Shown here piece by piece: positions 1 to 9,554 of a stretch of 64,000 bases of DNA. This DNA is from Candidatus Gastranaerophilales bacterium (GTDB lineage: Bacteria; Cyanobacteriota; Vampirovibrionia; Gastranaerophilales; Gastranaerophilaceae). The DNA is taken from NCBI GenBank assembly GCA_944324345.1, contig CALUVT010000001.1, forward strand, positions 62,001-126,000, read 5' to 3'. Position 1 is the first letter of the stretch, and every line of letters starts with the position of its first letter. The notes beneath the pieces are model-generated. The model made no database searches. It saw nothing but the letters and a program-made list of their open reading frames with translations, and was not told where the DNA came from. A program made the translations under genes and the position numbers.

Positions 1-446
1 GGTTAAAATTATTGGTAGTATTTGGGTTGATAGCGTTAATTCCATTTAAAACTCATCAGATATATTTTTTGGCTCCTCCATTAATAGTTATGTTCACAGA
101 ATTGTCGAACCCCCAAAGCCCTGCGAGGGAAAAACCTGCTTATATCGCCGGTTTAATGACTTTTGGAGCTTTTGTTGGCAGTACTTTTAGATTGTTATTC
201 AATATTTATTTACATATTCCTTTATCAATATGTACGGCATTATCTTGTATAGTTTTGTTTATAGCATTGAACAAGGTAAAAATAAATTTTCCACCGGCAG
301 GAGCTGTCTTGTTAATTCCTATGATATTAGACAAGGAATTGTTATTGGCTTTTCCATTGGAAGTTTTGATTGGTTCTTTCGTATTAAGTTATATCGCAAT
401 GATTTTGTTTGCAGATAAAACATCTTCGATTAAAGCGAAGATGTAA
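1..446 (+). CDS. HPP-family integral membrane protein (5' end cut by window)
   Basis: The frame is open to the first base, so the true start is outside the window; a TTG at 12 is only an internal candidate. About 145 residues are visible and they are almost entirely hydrophobic, with four likely membrane segments. The motif FPPAGAVLLI near residue 93 resembles the HPPAG signature that names the HPP family of inner-membrane proteins. The family's transport role is poorly defined (nitrite transport is reported in plant chloroplast members), so no substrate is assigned. The gene ends on a hairpin that overlaps its stop codon. Confidence 0.6.
   Translation, partial: LKLLVVFGLIALIPFKTHQIYFLAPPLIVMFTELSNPQSPAREKPAYIAGLMTFGAFVGSTFRLLFNIYLHIPLSICTALSCIVLFIALNKVKINFPPAGAVLLIPMILDKELLLAFPLEVLIGSFVLSYIAMILFADKTSSIKAKM
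420..444 (-). terminator. Hairpin between convergent genes
   Basis: CATCTTCG (421-428) pairs with CGAAGATG (436-443) over a 7-nt loop. Read on the minus strand the stem is followed by TTTTAT, so it probably terminates the XRE regulator transcript. It also overlaps the stop codon of the HPP gene. Confidence 0.5.
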
Positions 447-484
447 ATATTATATTATTAGAAGGTAAAATTTTATTCAATAAA

Positions 485-829
485 TTATTTATTATTAATT
501 GTTTTGTTATATTTTTTTATAGATTTTATAAAGTTCAAAAATAGTTCTAATTCTGCACTATTAGAAATGTAAATCTCTTTTATAATTTTCTCCCTAGTTG
601 TATTTTTAGTTGGTTCAACTTGAAAACCGAATTCAGAGAGTGGAATTTTTAAAACGTCTGTTAGTTTAAAAAATGTTTCAAGACTGGGCATAAAAACACC
701 TCTTTCTAGTTTACCATAGTGTTTTTCTGCAATTCCTATTTTTTCCGATAATTCTTCTTGGGTTAATTTTACTTTTTTTCTATATTCTTTGAATTTTTTG
801 CCTAAAAATTCCTTATCGTAAAATATCAT
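485..829 (-). CDS. XRE-family HTH regulator
   Basis: A 114-residue protein with a Cro/CI-type helix-turn-helix at about residues 10-65 (KLTQEELSEKIGIAEKHYGKLERG) and a short Asn/Lys-rich tail. AGAGG lies upstream of the ATG. It is transcribed divergently from the restriction-like gene at 983. That arrangement is common for controller proteins of restriction genes, so a role in repressing that neighbour is plausible but inferred. Confidence 0.75.
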   Translation of the reverse strand: MIFYDKEFLGKKFKEYRKKVKLTQEELSEKIGIAEKHYGKLERGVFMPSLETFFKLTDVLKIPLSEFGFQVEPTKNTTREKIIKEIYISNSAELELFLNFIKSIKKYNKTINNK

Positions 830-982
830 AGGGTTATACCTCTTTATTTCTCTTAAAATTAGAATATTTATGATTACTTTTTAACTCTCTTTCTATCCCT
901 TAACTTAAATAAGGTATATTTATATTCCTTTTTGTGTTAATATCCTGTTGAGGTAGTTAAAAAATAATGAGGTATTTGCTAT

Positions 983-2062
983 ATGGAATTTATTGACAAG
1001 ATTAATCAACTAAAAGAACGTTGTTCAACTATGAAAGACAGTTTGCAAACTGAAGAGGCGACAAAAAATGCATTAATTATGCCTTTTATTAATACACTCG
1101 GATACGATGTTTTTAATCCAATGGAAGTTGTGCCAGAATATATAGCTGATGTTGGAGTTAAAAAGGGAGAAAAAGTTGACTATGCAATATTGAAAGATAA
1201 CAAACCAATAATACTTATTGAATGTAAAAAAGTTGATAATAAATCTTTAGATATTAAAAAACACGCAACTCAACTAATAAGATATTTTAGTGTAACTGAT
1301 GCAAAGTTTATCATCCTTACAAATGGTGTTGTATATAAATTCTTTTCAGATATTGAAACTGCAGGGAAATTAGATAATGACCCGTTTTTTACTTTTAACT
1401 TATTAGATTTCAAGGAAAATCAAATAGAAACTCTCTCTGAATTTTGCAAAGAAAATTTTGATATAGAAAAAGCATTTTCAAACGCAGGTGATTTAAAGTA
1501 TATCAAACAATTTGAAGAAGTTATAGAAAATGAATATAGACAGCCAAGCGATGATTTTATAAGGTATTTAATAAATAGATCTGGAGTTTGTGAAGGTCGC
1601 ATTACCGATAGAATTATTGAAAAACATAAAAATACTACCATTGAAGCATTTAACCTCTTTATGTCAAAAGTAATGAAAACATCCCTCGATTTTAATTTAA
1701 GCTCAAAACAAGAAACAAAAGAAACGAAAAACGAAATTATAACAACTCTTGAAGAAATAGAAGGTTACGCAATAGTAAAAAGTCTTTTAAATGGTGTTGT
1801 TGATACAAAAAGAATAACATATAGGGATAATGCTAGCTATTTTAATATTTTACTTGATGATAACATAAGAAAAACTATATGTAGACTGTATTTTAACCGT
1901 TCTCAAAAATATATAGCATTTGTAAAAGATAAAAAAGAAGAAAAATTTGCAATAACTTCAACAGATGACATTTTCCAATTCAAAAGTAAATTGAATGAAA
2001 AAATCAAAGAACTTACAACAAATCAAAAAACAAAAGAAAAAGAAATACAAAATGTGAACTAG
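983..2062 (+). CDS. Type I HsdR N-terminal-like / predicted type IV restriction endonuclease
   Basis: A 359-residue protein. Residues about 20-150 resemble the HsdR N-terminal nuclease domain (COG2810-like): an ATKNALIMPFI entry segment, then VDYAIL and IECKK, which give the D...ExK core of a PD-(D/E)xK nuclease. The C-terminal half carries no motor motifs, so it is not a complete HsdR. Later residues 255-330 look like a small beta-rich domain. No methylase is adjacent, so either modified-DNA restriction or a non-defence nuclease role is possible. TGAGGT lies upstream of the ATG. Confidence 0.6.
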   Translation: MEFIDKINQLKERCSTMKDSLQTEEATKNALIMPFINTLGYDVFNPMEVVPEYIADVGVKKGEKVDYAILKDNKPIILIECKKVDNKSLDIKKHATQLIRYFSVTDAKFIILTNGVVYKFFSDIETAGKLDNDPFFTFNLLDFKENQIETLSEFCKENFDIEKAFSNAGDLKYIKQFEEVIENEYRQPSDDFIRYLINRSGVCEGRITDRIIEKHKNTTIEAFNLFMSKVMKTSLDFNLSSKQETKETKNEIITTLEEIEGYAIVKSLLNGVVDTKRITYRDNASYFNILLDDNIRKTICRLYFNRSQKYIAFVKDKKEEKFAITSTDDIFQFKSKLNEKIKELTTNQKTKEKEIQNVN

Positions 2063-2221
2063 ATAATTTTAATATCTAATTTTTGCACCAAAAATAGTTA
2101 AAATAAATTTATTATTATAAATTACCTCTTTTTAAGATTACCTTTATGTTGGATTTTAATTATTTGTATTTATGAAATCAATATTTACTAAGTGATAAAA
2201 AATAAAGGAGAATTTATAATT

Positions 2222-3757
2222 ATGGAGAAAATGTTTTGTTTTCAATGCGAGCAAACTGCTCAGTCTAAGGGTTGTACTGTTCAAGGTGTGTGTGGAAAAA
2301 CTTCTGACACGGCAAATTTACAGGATGAATTGACATCAAAGACGATTGAATTTGCAAACTGTGCACAGTTCAATGAATGCAATACAAAACTTATTATTAA
2401 AGCACTATTCACAACTATAACAAACGTAAATTTTGATGATGATTCAATAAAAAAGCTTATTAAAGAAATGTCTGACAAAATCTCTTGTGATATTAGTTTT
2501 GATATTAAATCAGTATGGGAATGCGATGAAGATATTAGAAGTTTAAAATCACTGATATTATTCGGCCTTAAGGGTATGGCTGCATACGCCTATCACGCAA
2601 AAATTTTAGGATTTAGTGATGAAGCTGTTGATAAATTTTTCTATGAAGCTTTGAAAGAAATTTCCAAAAATTCCTCTGCAGAAGAGCTTTTGTCTTTTGT
2701 TTTGAAAACGGGTGAAATAAATTTGAAATGCATGGAGCTTTTGGATAAAGCAAATACACAAACATATGGAACCCCCGTTGTTACAAAAGTTTCTACAAAT
2801 ATCGAACCAGGACCGTTTATTGTAGTTACAGGACATGATTTGCACGATTTGGCACTTTTGCTTGAGCAGACAGAAGGTAAGGGTGTAAATGTTTATACAC
2901 ATGGAGAAATGTTGCCTTGTCATGCTTACCCGCAATTAAAGAAATATTCACATTTTAAAGGCAATTTTGGCACAGCTTGGCAAAACCAGCAAAAAGAATT
3001 TGCAAACCTTCCTGCACCTATTTTATTTACAACAAACTGTATAATGCCTGTAAAAGATAGTTATGCAGATAGAGTTTTTACAACTTCAATTGTCAGATTC
3101 CCCGGGGTTCAGCATATTGGCGAAGACAAAGATTTTACCCCTGTAATAAATAAGGCAATAGAACTTGGCGGATATAAAGAACTGACAAAAATGACAGGTA
3201 TAAACGGAGGTGACATCTTAACTGTAGGATTTGCTCACAATACGGTTTTATCAATTGCAGACAAATTAATTGCTGTAATTAAATCGGGAAGTGTAAAACA
3301 TATATTTTTGGTAGGCGGTTGTGATGGTGCAAAAGTTGGAAGAAATTATTATACGGAATTTGTAAAACAAACTCCGAAGGATTCCCTGATATTAACTCTT
3401 GCTTGTGGTAAATACAGATTTAACGATTTAGACTTGGGTGAAATAGACGGAATCCCGAGAATTTTAGACATGGGGCAATGTAATGATGCATATTCCGCAA
3501 TAAAAGTTGCCACTGAACTTGCAAAAGCTTTCAACTGTTCAGTAAATGAACTACCTCTATCTTTTGTATTATCTTGGTATGAACAAAAAGCTGTATGTAT
3601 TTTACTAACTTTGTTATATTTAGGGATTGAAAATATAATGCTTGGTCCTACACTTCCGGCTTTTGTATCACCGAATGTCTTGAATATTTTGGTTGAAAAG
3701 TTTAAAATAAAACCTGTTACTACACCGGAAAAAGACTTAAAGGAAGTATTAGGATAA
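2222..3757 (+). CDS. hcp: Hybrid cluster protein (hydroxylamine / NO reductase)
   Basis: 511 residues from the ATG at 2222, which has AAAGGAG 11 nt upstream; a longer in-frame start at 2192 lacks a site. The N-terminal C6-x2-C9-x8-C18-x5-C24 pattern is the iron-sulfur ligand set of class I Hcp. The C-terminal part has the HCP-type segments VGGCDGAKVGRNYY and LACGKYRFN that carry hybrid-cluster cysteines. The family protects anaerobes from nitrosative stress by reducing NO or hydroxylamine in the cytoplasm. The stop overlaps the start of a cupin gene, so the two are translationally coupled. No partner Hcr gene is visible. Confidence 0.93.
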   Translation: MEKMFCFQCEQTAQSKGCTVQGVCGKTSDTANLQDELTSKTIEFANCAQFNECNTKLIIKALFTTITNVNFDDDSIKKLIKEMSDKISCDISFDIKSVWECDEDIRSLKSLILFGLKGMAAYAYHAKILGFSDEAVDKFFYEALKEISKNSSAEELLSFVLKTGEINLKCMELLDKANTQTYGTPVVTKVSTNIEPGPFIVVTGHDLHDLALLLEQTEGKGVNVYTHGEMLPCHAYPQLKKYSHFKGNFGTAWQNQQKEFANLPAPILFTTNCIMPVKDSYADRVFTTSIVRFPGVQHIGEDKDFTPVINKAIELGGYKELTKMTGINGGDILTVGFAHNTVLSIADKLIAVIKSGSVKHIFLVGGCDGAKVGRNYYTEFVKQTPKDSLILTLACGKYRFNDLDLGEIDGIPRILDMGQCNDAYSAIKVATELAKAFNCSVNELPLSFVLSWYEQKAVCILLTLLYLGIENIMLGPTLPAFVSPNVLNILVEKFKIKPVTTPEKDLKEVLG

Positions 3758-4068
3758 TGTCAGAAGTTATAAACTTAAGAGATATAGAATACTTAGACAC
3801 CATAAATAAAAAATTTATATTTGACAACGAGCAGAGTTCACTAACTCTGCTCGCTTTTAAAGCAGGTATGGAAAGAACTTTACACACAGATGAAAAAGAT
3901 GAGGTTGCACAAATTATTGAAGGTGTCGCAGATGTTACTGTTGGAAAAGATGTACATAGATTGAAGGCAGGAGAAATGATTGTTATGCCGGCTAGGGTTC
4001 CGCATGGGTTGAAAGCATTGGAAGATACAAAAATGCTTCTGCTTCGTCCAAAGCATACGCACAATTAA
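3757..4068 (+). CDS. Single-domain cupin protein
   Basis: 103 residues forming one cupin barrel, with motif 1 around HTDEKDEVAQIIEG and motif 2 around MPARVPHG. Metal-ligand His/Glu residues are present. Its ATG overlaps the hcp stop codon by one base (TAATG), so the two genes form an operon. A sensor, storage or detoxification role next to Hcp is possible, but the sequence does not reveal a substrate. Confidence 0.75.
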   Translation: MSEVINLRDIEYLDTINKKFIFDNEQSSLTLLAFKAGMERTLHTDEKDEVAQIIEGVADVTVGKDVHRLKAGEMIVMPARVPHGLKALEDTKMLLLRPKHTHN

Positions 4069-4173
4069 AATCTATGCCTGCAAGGTATATTATGGTATTC
4101 AATATAAGTATTTGCTATTTTAGAAAAAAACGTAAATAATGAAAAAGTATGAAAATATTAAGAGGAGTTATTT

Positions 4174-5187
4174 ATGTTTAAACAGATTTTTATATTATTG
4201 TTGGTACTAATAATTGGAGGTGCAAATATTTGTATGGCAAGCGATTGGGATAAAACATTTGTAAAAAGTGACAAGGTAGATGTCAAAAAAGTAAACTTTA
4301 AAAACAGATACGGAATAACTCTGGTTGGAGATTTGTATACGCCGAAGAAAAAAACCTCGGAAAAAATGTCTGCAATTGCTGTAGCCGGTCCTTTCGGGGC
4401 AGTGAAAGAACAGTCTTCCGGTTTGTATGCTCAAACGATGGCAGAAAGAGGTTTTATTACTCTTGCATTTGACCCATCTTATACTGGAGAAAGCGGTGGA
4501 GAACCCAGAAATGTATCTTCTCCTGAAATTAATACGGAAGATTTTAGTGCGGCTATAGATTTTTTAAGTAATCAAGACGATGTAGATCCTGACAAAATAG
4601 GAATTATAGGAATTTGTGGTTTTGGCGGGTTTGGTTTAAATGCTGCGGCTATTGACACAAGAATAAAAGCAACTGTTGCCGTAACAATGTATGATATGAC
4701 AAGAGTAACAGCAAGGGGATATTTTGATTCAGTGGATGAAAATGCTCGTTATGCATTAAAAGAATCTTTAAATAAACAAAGAACAGAAGATTTTAAAAAC
4801 GGAACATTTGCAAAAGCTCCAGGTTTACCTGAAAAACTTTCAGGAGATGAACCTCAGTTTGTAAAAGATTACTACGGTTATTACAAGACCAAAAGAGGTT
4901 TTCACAAACGTTCAATAAACTCTAACGGAAACTGGAATACAACAGCGTCTTTGGCATTAATAAATATGCCGATACTGGCTTATAGTGATGAAATTCGAAG
5001 TGCAGTACTTGTAATCCATGGTGAAAAAGCTCATAGCAGATATTTTTCAGAAGATGCATTCAAAAAATTAAAAGGAGATAATAAAGAACTCTTAATTATC
5101 AAAGATGCAAATCACGTAGATTTGTACGACAACTTTGAAAAAATCCCATTTGATAAAATTGAGCAGTTTTTTAAAACGAATTTATAG
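4174..5187 (+). CDS. Secreted alpha/beta hydrolase (YcjY / dienelactone hydrolase-like)
   Basis: 337 residues with an N-terminal signal peptide (hydrophobic core to about residue 22, cleavage near CMAS). The nucleophile elbow GICGFGG near residue 148 has Cys where most esterases have Ser, as in dienelactone hydrolases. NHVDLYD near the C-terminus supplies the likely catalytic His. AAGAGGAG precedes the ATG. The next gene, a secreted cupin, begins 8 bases after the stop, suggesting an operon. The substrate is unknown. Confidence 0.7.
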   Translation: MFKQIFILLLVLIIGGANICMASDWDKTFVKSDKVDVKKVNFKNRYGITLVGDLYTPKKKTSEKMSAIAVAGPFGAVKEQSSGLYAQTMAERGFITLAFDPSYTGESGGEPRNVSSPEINTEDFSAAIDFLSNQDDVDPDKIGIIGICGFGGFGLNAAAIDTRIKATVAVTMYDMTRVTARGYFDSVDENARYALKESLNKQRTEDFKNGTFAKAPGLPEKLSGDEPQFVKDYYGYYKTKRGFHKRSINSNGNWNTTASLALINMPILAYSDEIRSAVLVIHGEKAHSRYFSEDAFKKLKGDNKELLIIKDANHVDLYDNFEKIPFDKIEQFFKTNL

Positions 5188-5195
5188 GAGTTAAG

Positions 5196-5660
5196 ATGGT
5201 AAAAAAAATATTATTGGGCACATTGTTAGTTACAATGATAGTAATAGGAGGCAGTTTTGTTATGGCAGAAGAATTTCAACAGCCTTTTGCAAAAGGTGAA
5301 ATAAACCCGTACAGCAAATTTTTTACAGGCAGGACTTACCTAAATATGCTTGTAACCCGTGATGATACGTTTAATTCATCAATAGGTAACGTTACATTTG
5401 AACCTGGTGCCAGAACAAATTGGCATAAACATTCGGGCGGACAAATTTTGCTTGTAACCTCAGGAGAAGGCAGATATCAAGAAAAAGGTAAAGAAGTTCA
5501 AATCTTAAAAAAAGGTGATGTTGTGAAAATACCTCCAAATGTTGAACACTGGCATGGAGCATCTCCTAACAGCGAATTTTCGCACATTTCAATAGAGCCG
5601 AATTTACCAAACAATCAAACAACTTGGCTTGATGCTGTAAGTGATAAAGAATATAAATAA
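5196..5660 (+). CDS. Exported cupin-domain protein
   Basis: 154 residues: a signal peptide (residues 1-24) followed by a cupin domain with the WHKHSGGQ and VEHWHGA metal-binding motifs. It resembles the small cupins often found with carboxymuconolactone decarboxylase-like proteins. TAGGAGTT, which includes the upstream stop codon, acts as ribosome site, so it is probably co-translated with the hydrolase. Function is unknown beyond metal binding. Confidence 0.72.
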   Translation: MVKKILLGTLLVTMIVIGGSFVMAEEFQQPFAKGEINPYSKFFTGRTYLNMLVTRDDTFNSSIGNVTFEPGARTNWHKHSGGQILLVTSGEGRYQEKGKEVQILKKGDVVKIPPNVEHWHGASPNSEFSHISIEPNLPNNQTTWLDAVSDKEYK

Positions 5661-5662
5661 GT

Positions 5663-5705
5663 GCAGATATTAAAAAATAAATAAAAATTTTTAATTAATT
5701 ATCTG
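5663..5705. terminator. AT-rich bidirectional terminator
   Basis: GCAGATA (5663-5669) and TATCTGC (5699-5705) form the base of a stem whose interior is A-rich then T-rich. It lies between the convergent cupin and solute-binding protein genes and can serve both strands. Confidence 0.45.
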
Positions 5706-6470
5706 CCATTTTTCAAGCATTCTGTTAAGTTTACCTGTTTTTTTGAGGTTATCCATTACATAATTGACCTGAGTCAGCAGTCTTTCTGACTCGGGTTCTT
5801 TTCTGAATACGACAGCATAGGGCTCTTTTGAATATCTTTTTTTAAGTATTTTTAGGGATTTGTCTTTCAAAAAGTAGCGTAAAAGTATTGAATCATCAGC
5901 AATCATCCCGTCTGCTTGGTTATTTTTTAAAGCTTTGTATGCATCATCGTAGTTTCTGAATCCTAAAATCGAAATTTCCGGAACATTCGAACGAATATTT
6001 CTTTCACTTGTGGAACCAAAAACGATTATAAGTTTCTTATTTTGAAAATCTCTCAAACCCGTTGCTTTGCTATTATTATTAACCATTATCGCTTGGCCGG
6101 CAACATAATACGGGATTGAAAAATCTAAGATTTGTTGTCTTTGTGGGGTTATTGACATTGTCGCAATAAGCATATCAACTTCACCTGAAGCAAGTTTCAT
6201 TATGCGGTTAGACGCATTCACGATAACAAAATCCAATTTCTTGTCATCCCCGAGAATAGATTTGGCAATAGTTTTTGCAAGATCAATATCAAACCCTTGC
6301 AAATTTCCATTGTTATCTCTGTATCCAAAAGGAGCAGCATCTTCTCTCACACCGACAATAATTTTATCTCTTTTGTAAATTTCGGATAATACATCAGATT
6401 TAGGTTGTTTTTTTCCACACCCGCAGCATATCAAGCATAAAAATAAAATAATTAAAAAAATCTTTTTCAT
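5691..6470 (-). CDS. Amino-acid ABC transporter substrate-binding lipoprotein
   Basis: 259 residues of the SBP_bac_3 family (polar amino-acid / glutamine-binding type). The N-terminus ends in a lipobox-like LICCGCGKK, so it is probably a lipid-anchored periplasmic protein. Family segments are clear: IIVGVREDAAPFGYRDNNGN, GFDIDLAKTIAK and VDMLIATMSITPQR. No permease or ATPase gene is adjacent, so it works with a transporter encoded elsewhere or as an orphan receptor. Confidence 0.88.
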   Translation of the reverse strand: MKKIFLIILFLCLICCGCGKKQPKSDVLSEIYKRDKIIVGVREDAAPFGYRDNNGNLQGFDIDLAKTIAKSILGDDKKLDFVIVNASNRIMKLASGEVDMLIATMSITPQRQQILDFSIPYYVAGQAIMVNNNSKATGLRDFQNKKLIIVFGSTSERNIRSNVPEISILGFRNYDDAYKALKNNQADGMIADDSILLRYFLKDKSLKILKKRYSKEPYAVVFRKEPESERLLTQVNYVMDNLKKTGKLNRMLEKWQIIN

Positions 6471-6665
6471 AATAAAAAATGATATCCAAATAAATGCTGA
6501 AAGTCAATTATAAAAAGGTTTGGCAATATTCAAATAGCCTGTGTGGATAACCGCTTTTGGCAATGTTTCTTATAACAAATGAAGTACATAATCTAGTATT
6601 AGTTTGTTTTTTAAAAAAAATTTTTTGGGTTTTTCGTAAAAAACCCGCAACACAAGGAGGTAAAA

Positions 6666-8714
6666 ATGACTATTAAAAAACTTACTGTGGCAGCTGCAAT
6701 TGCCGTTGGAATAGCAACGTGTTCCTTGAATCAAGCAATGGCGGCTTGTCCCTGTGCAGCACCGGAAACACCGGCACCCTGTGCAGAACCGTTACCTGTA
6801 GTTACAGGTCCGGCTTGTCCATGTGAAACAGCAAAGCCAAACACATGTTCAAAATGTAAAAAAGCAATGCCGGATTGTGAATGCCAAAAAGCAGATCCGT
6901 GTGAAGATCCTTGCAAAGATCCATGTGATCCTTGTGAAACAAAATCTGATTGCGGTTGTCCGGATGAAATAAGCTGTGATGAACCTGCAGAACCGGCTTG
7001 TGCAATTTGTCCTCAAACAGGCAAACCTGACAGAAAAGATATGAAGCAGGTTTATGGTTATCCAAACGCAATTTACGGTACAAATAACTATGTAGGTCAG
7101 CCGGCAAATTCAATTTTCTCAACAGACACACCTCTTGCAGGTACGCCAAGAGTTCTTTCATCAAACATAAATGGTACAACAGTATCATCTCAAGGCCAAG
7201 TAACAGGTGCTGCTTCAGAAATGCCTTGCCTTAACGAAGCACCTACTCGTCATAATGGTATACCAATTGACAGAAACGAACGTTTAATGGATGGTAATAA
7301 CTGTCCTATAGATTTTCAATCCTCAAATTCAATAGATGCTGTTAGAAAATCATTTGTACCCTATGAAATCCCAAATCAAATGATGCAAACAACAGGTGCA
7401 GCAGCAAATTTAGGTGGTTGCCAATTCCCTGATGTTCCAAACGGTTTTTGGGCAGCATGTGATATTGATAAATTAGCTATTAACGATGTTGTTGTTGGTT
7501 ATCCTGACGGGTATTTCAAACCAAACAGAAATATTTCCCGTGCAGAATTTGCAACAATGTTAGTTAAAGGTTTCAATCTTGACAAATGTGACATGCCTAG
7601 AGAAAACTTATTTAAGGATGTACCTATGAGTAACTGGGCAAACGCATCAATAGCAAAAGCTGTTGACGAAGATTTGTTAAAAGGTTATCCTGATGGCAAC
7701 TTCAAACCAAATCATCCTGTAACAAGGGTTGAAGCATTAACAACAATTGCAAAAGGTATGACTTGTGACATTGACCAGTGCAAAGCAGATGAAATATTAA
7801 GCAAGTACGCAGACGGTAATACTATTCCTAACTGGGCAAGAATTCCGGTTGCAAAATCACTTGAAAACGGTGCTTTGAAAGATATGCCTAATCCGAATAT
7901 GATTATGCCTAATAAAGAAGCAAGCCGTGCAGAAGTAGCATCAATGATGCAAACAGTACGTGTAGCATTGGGCTATGACACAAATCCAAAAACAGCAAAT
8001 AATATTTGCCCTGCTTGTCCTGTAAATAAAAATGCATTTGTAGAACAAGAAGAAATCGTAAAAATCCCTACATTAAAAGTTAAGATGATAGACCAATTAA
8101 CCGCAAAATCATCTCACGTAGGCCAATACTTTAGAGCAAACACTCTTGAAGACGTAACAATTAACGGTGTAACATATCCTTGCGGTTCAACCGTAACAGG
8201 TCAGGTTGTAGAAGTTATCAGACCTTCAGGATGTGATAAGGGTGCTTTAAAACTTTCTTTCACAACAATTAAAAACGGTGATTGCAAAACTCAATTACCA
8301 AAACAAATTTTGCAAGCACAAGTTAACAAGTCAAAACAAGTTAACCCTGTTGCAAGATTAGTAGAAATGCCATTTACTCTTGCAGGTTCATTAGTTGGTG
8401 TAGCCGGCAGAACAGTTGGCGGTGTTGTTACAAACCTTGGTAATGCTGTTGAAAACGTATCAAATGATGCAGGTTATATGTTAGGTCACGTATTCCAGGG
8501 AGAATTCGGTGCAGCAGCACGTAACTTAGGTGATGGCTTATGGGAAACAGTTAAAGCTCCGGTTGATGTAACAAGAACTGCTTTATCCGGTACTATGGGC
8601 TTATTCCAGACAACAGGCGACGAATTTGCTTACCTTGTTGACCCACGCGGATACAAAATCTCCGCTGTAAATCCAAGAGAACACATTACTATTGCATTCG
8701 GTTGTTCAGAATAA
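6666..8714 (+). CDS. SLH-domain envelope protein with Cys/Pro-rich N-terminus
   Basis: 682 residues. A signal peptide ends at AMA-A (about residue 26). Residues 27-120 are rich in Cys and Pro with CxC and CxxC pairs. Three S-layer-homology repeats follow at about 255-305, 317-366 and 378-433 (GYPDGYFKPN, GYPDGNFKPN and a degenerate third). The C-terminal 230 residues hold a beta-rich domain and a Gly/Ala-rich stretch. SLH repeats bind wall polymer or, in cyanobacteria-like cells, tie outer-membrane proteins to peptidoglycan. AAGGAGGT is an ideal ribosome site and a strong terminator follows, which suits an abundant protein. It appears monocistronic. Confidence 0.85.
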   Translation: MTIKKLTVAAAIAVGIATCSLNQAMAACPCAAPETPAPCAEPLPVVTGPACPCETAKPNTCSKCKKAMPDCECQKADPCEDPCKDPCDPCETKSDCGCPDEISCDEPAEPACAICPQTGKPDRKDMKQVYGYPNAIYGTNNYVGQPANSIFSTDTPLAGTPRVLSSNINGTTVSSQGQVTGAASEMPCLNEAPTRHNGIPIDRNERLMDGNNCPIDFQSSNSIDAVRKSFVPYEIPNQMMQTTGAAANLGGCQFPDVPNGFWAACDIDKLAINDVVVGYPDGYFKPNRNISRAEFATMLVKGFNLDKCDMPRENLFKDVPMSNWANASIAKAVDEDLLKGYPDGNFKPNHPVTRVEALTTIAKGMTCDIDQCKADEILSKYADGNTIPNWARIPVAKSLENGALKDMPNPNMIMPNKEASRAEVASMMQTVRVALGYDTNPKTANNICPACPVNKNAFVEQEEIVKIPTLKVKMIDQLTAKSSHVGQYFRANTLEDVTINGVTYPCGSTVTGQVVEVIRPSGCDKGALKLSFTTIKNGDCKTQLPKQILQAQVNKSKQVNPVARLVEMPFTLAGSLVGVAGRTVGGVVTNLGNAVENVSNDAGYMLGHVFQGEFGAAARNLGDGLWETVKAPVDVTRTALSGTMGLFQTTGDEFAYLVDPRGYKISAVNPREHITIAFGCSE

Positions 8715-8830
8715 CGTGAGCTTGAAAGACAAACTTGAAAAATTTTATTAATAAAAATAAAGTTTGAAAGTACAACTCTTTTATAGCAAGCGTCTAAGAA
8801 ACAAACAGTAATTAATTTATTCGAAGCCTG

Positions 8831-8871
8831 AGAGAACTGATATCTAAAAATAAGATGTCAGTTCTCTTTTT
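8831..8871 (+). terminator. Strong intrinsic terminator of the SLH gene
   Basis: A 15-bp stem with one mismatch (8831-8845 with 8853-8867) and a 7-nt loop is followed by TTTT. It ends the SLH transcript just before the convergent thymidine kinase gene. Confidence 0.8.
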
Positions 8872-8877
8872 AAAATT

Positions 8878-9498
8878 TTATATTTTTTCAAAATTGAGTA
8901 ATTTAAATCCGCGTTTTTTCTTTTCAAGTTCAACGTCCGGAAGTTCGTAACATTTTACGCATCTTGCCTCATAAGTTTCATCTCCACCTATCATAATGAG
9001 AGGTGAATTCTTATCAGCAGGTTTTCCATCAATCAACCTTTGAGTACGCGTAGCATTTTCGCAGCCGCACTTCATACAAACAGCATGCAACTTATCAACT
9101 TTTGTTGCTATACACATCAATTCCGGCATGCTCCCAAAAGGTTCTGCTTTAAAATCAAGCTCCAAACCTGTTCCGATTACTTTTTTGCCCTCTTCCATCA
9201 GTTTGGTAATAACTTTTACAATGTTACTGTCAAAAAATTGTAATTCATCTATTGCAATAACTTCATCTTCAGGTTTTACAACACTCATAATCTGTATTGA
9301 ATGTTTAACCTTTATAGCATCAAGCCATAATCCGTTTCTTGATTCTATATAGTCACCTTTTGCTCTTGTATCTATGTCAGGTGAGATTACTTTAACCTTT
9401 TTTTTAGCAATAATTGAGCGTCTGATTCTGCGTAAAAGCTCTTCTGTTTTCCCGCAGCTCATTGGGCCTGTGATTAATTCAAAACTATACCCGTACAT
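8878..9498 (-). CDS. tdk: Thymidine kinase
   Basis: Type II (TK1-like) thymidine kinase, which phosphorylates thymidine in pyrimidine salvage. The P-loop GPMSCGKT is at residues about 11-18, the DELQFFD Walker B/lasso region lies mid-protein, and zinc ligands CMKCGC and CVKCYE follow. The ATG at 9498 is preferred over one at 9504 because AAGGAG sits 8 bases before it and only 2 before the other. About 206 residues, normal for the family. Confidence 0.93.
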   Translation of the reverse strand: MYGYSFELITGPMSCGKTEELLRRIRRSIIAKKKVKVISPDIDTRAKGDYIESRNGLWLDAIKVKHSIQIMSVVKPEDEVIAIDELQFFDSNIVKVITKLMEEGKKVIGTGLELDFKAEPFGSMPELMCIATKVDKLHAVCMKCGCENATRTQRLIDGKPADKNSPLIMIGGDETYEARCVKCYELPDVELEKKKRGFKLLNFEKI

Positions 9499-9554
9499 CC
9501 ACATATCTCCTTACAGGGAAATTATACATCTTTCAAAAAATATTTAAAAGTAAA

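Noticed and set aside
6802-7188. 128-residue minus-strand frame inside the SLH gene
   Set aside because: Antisense shadow of a strongly coding gene; codon bias and ribosome site support only the plus-strand protein.
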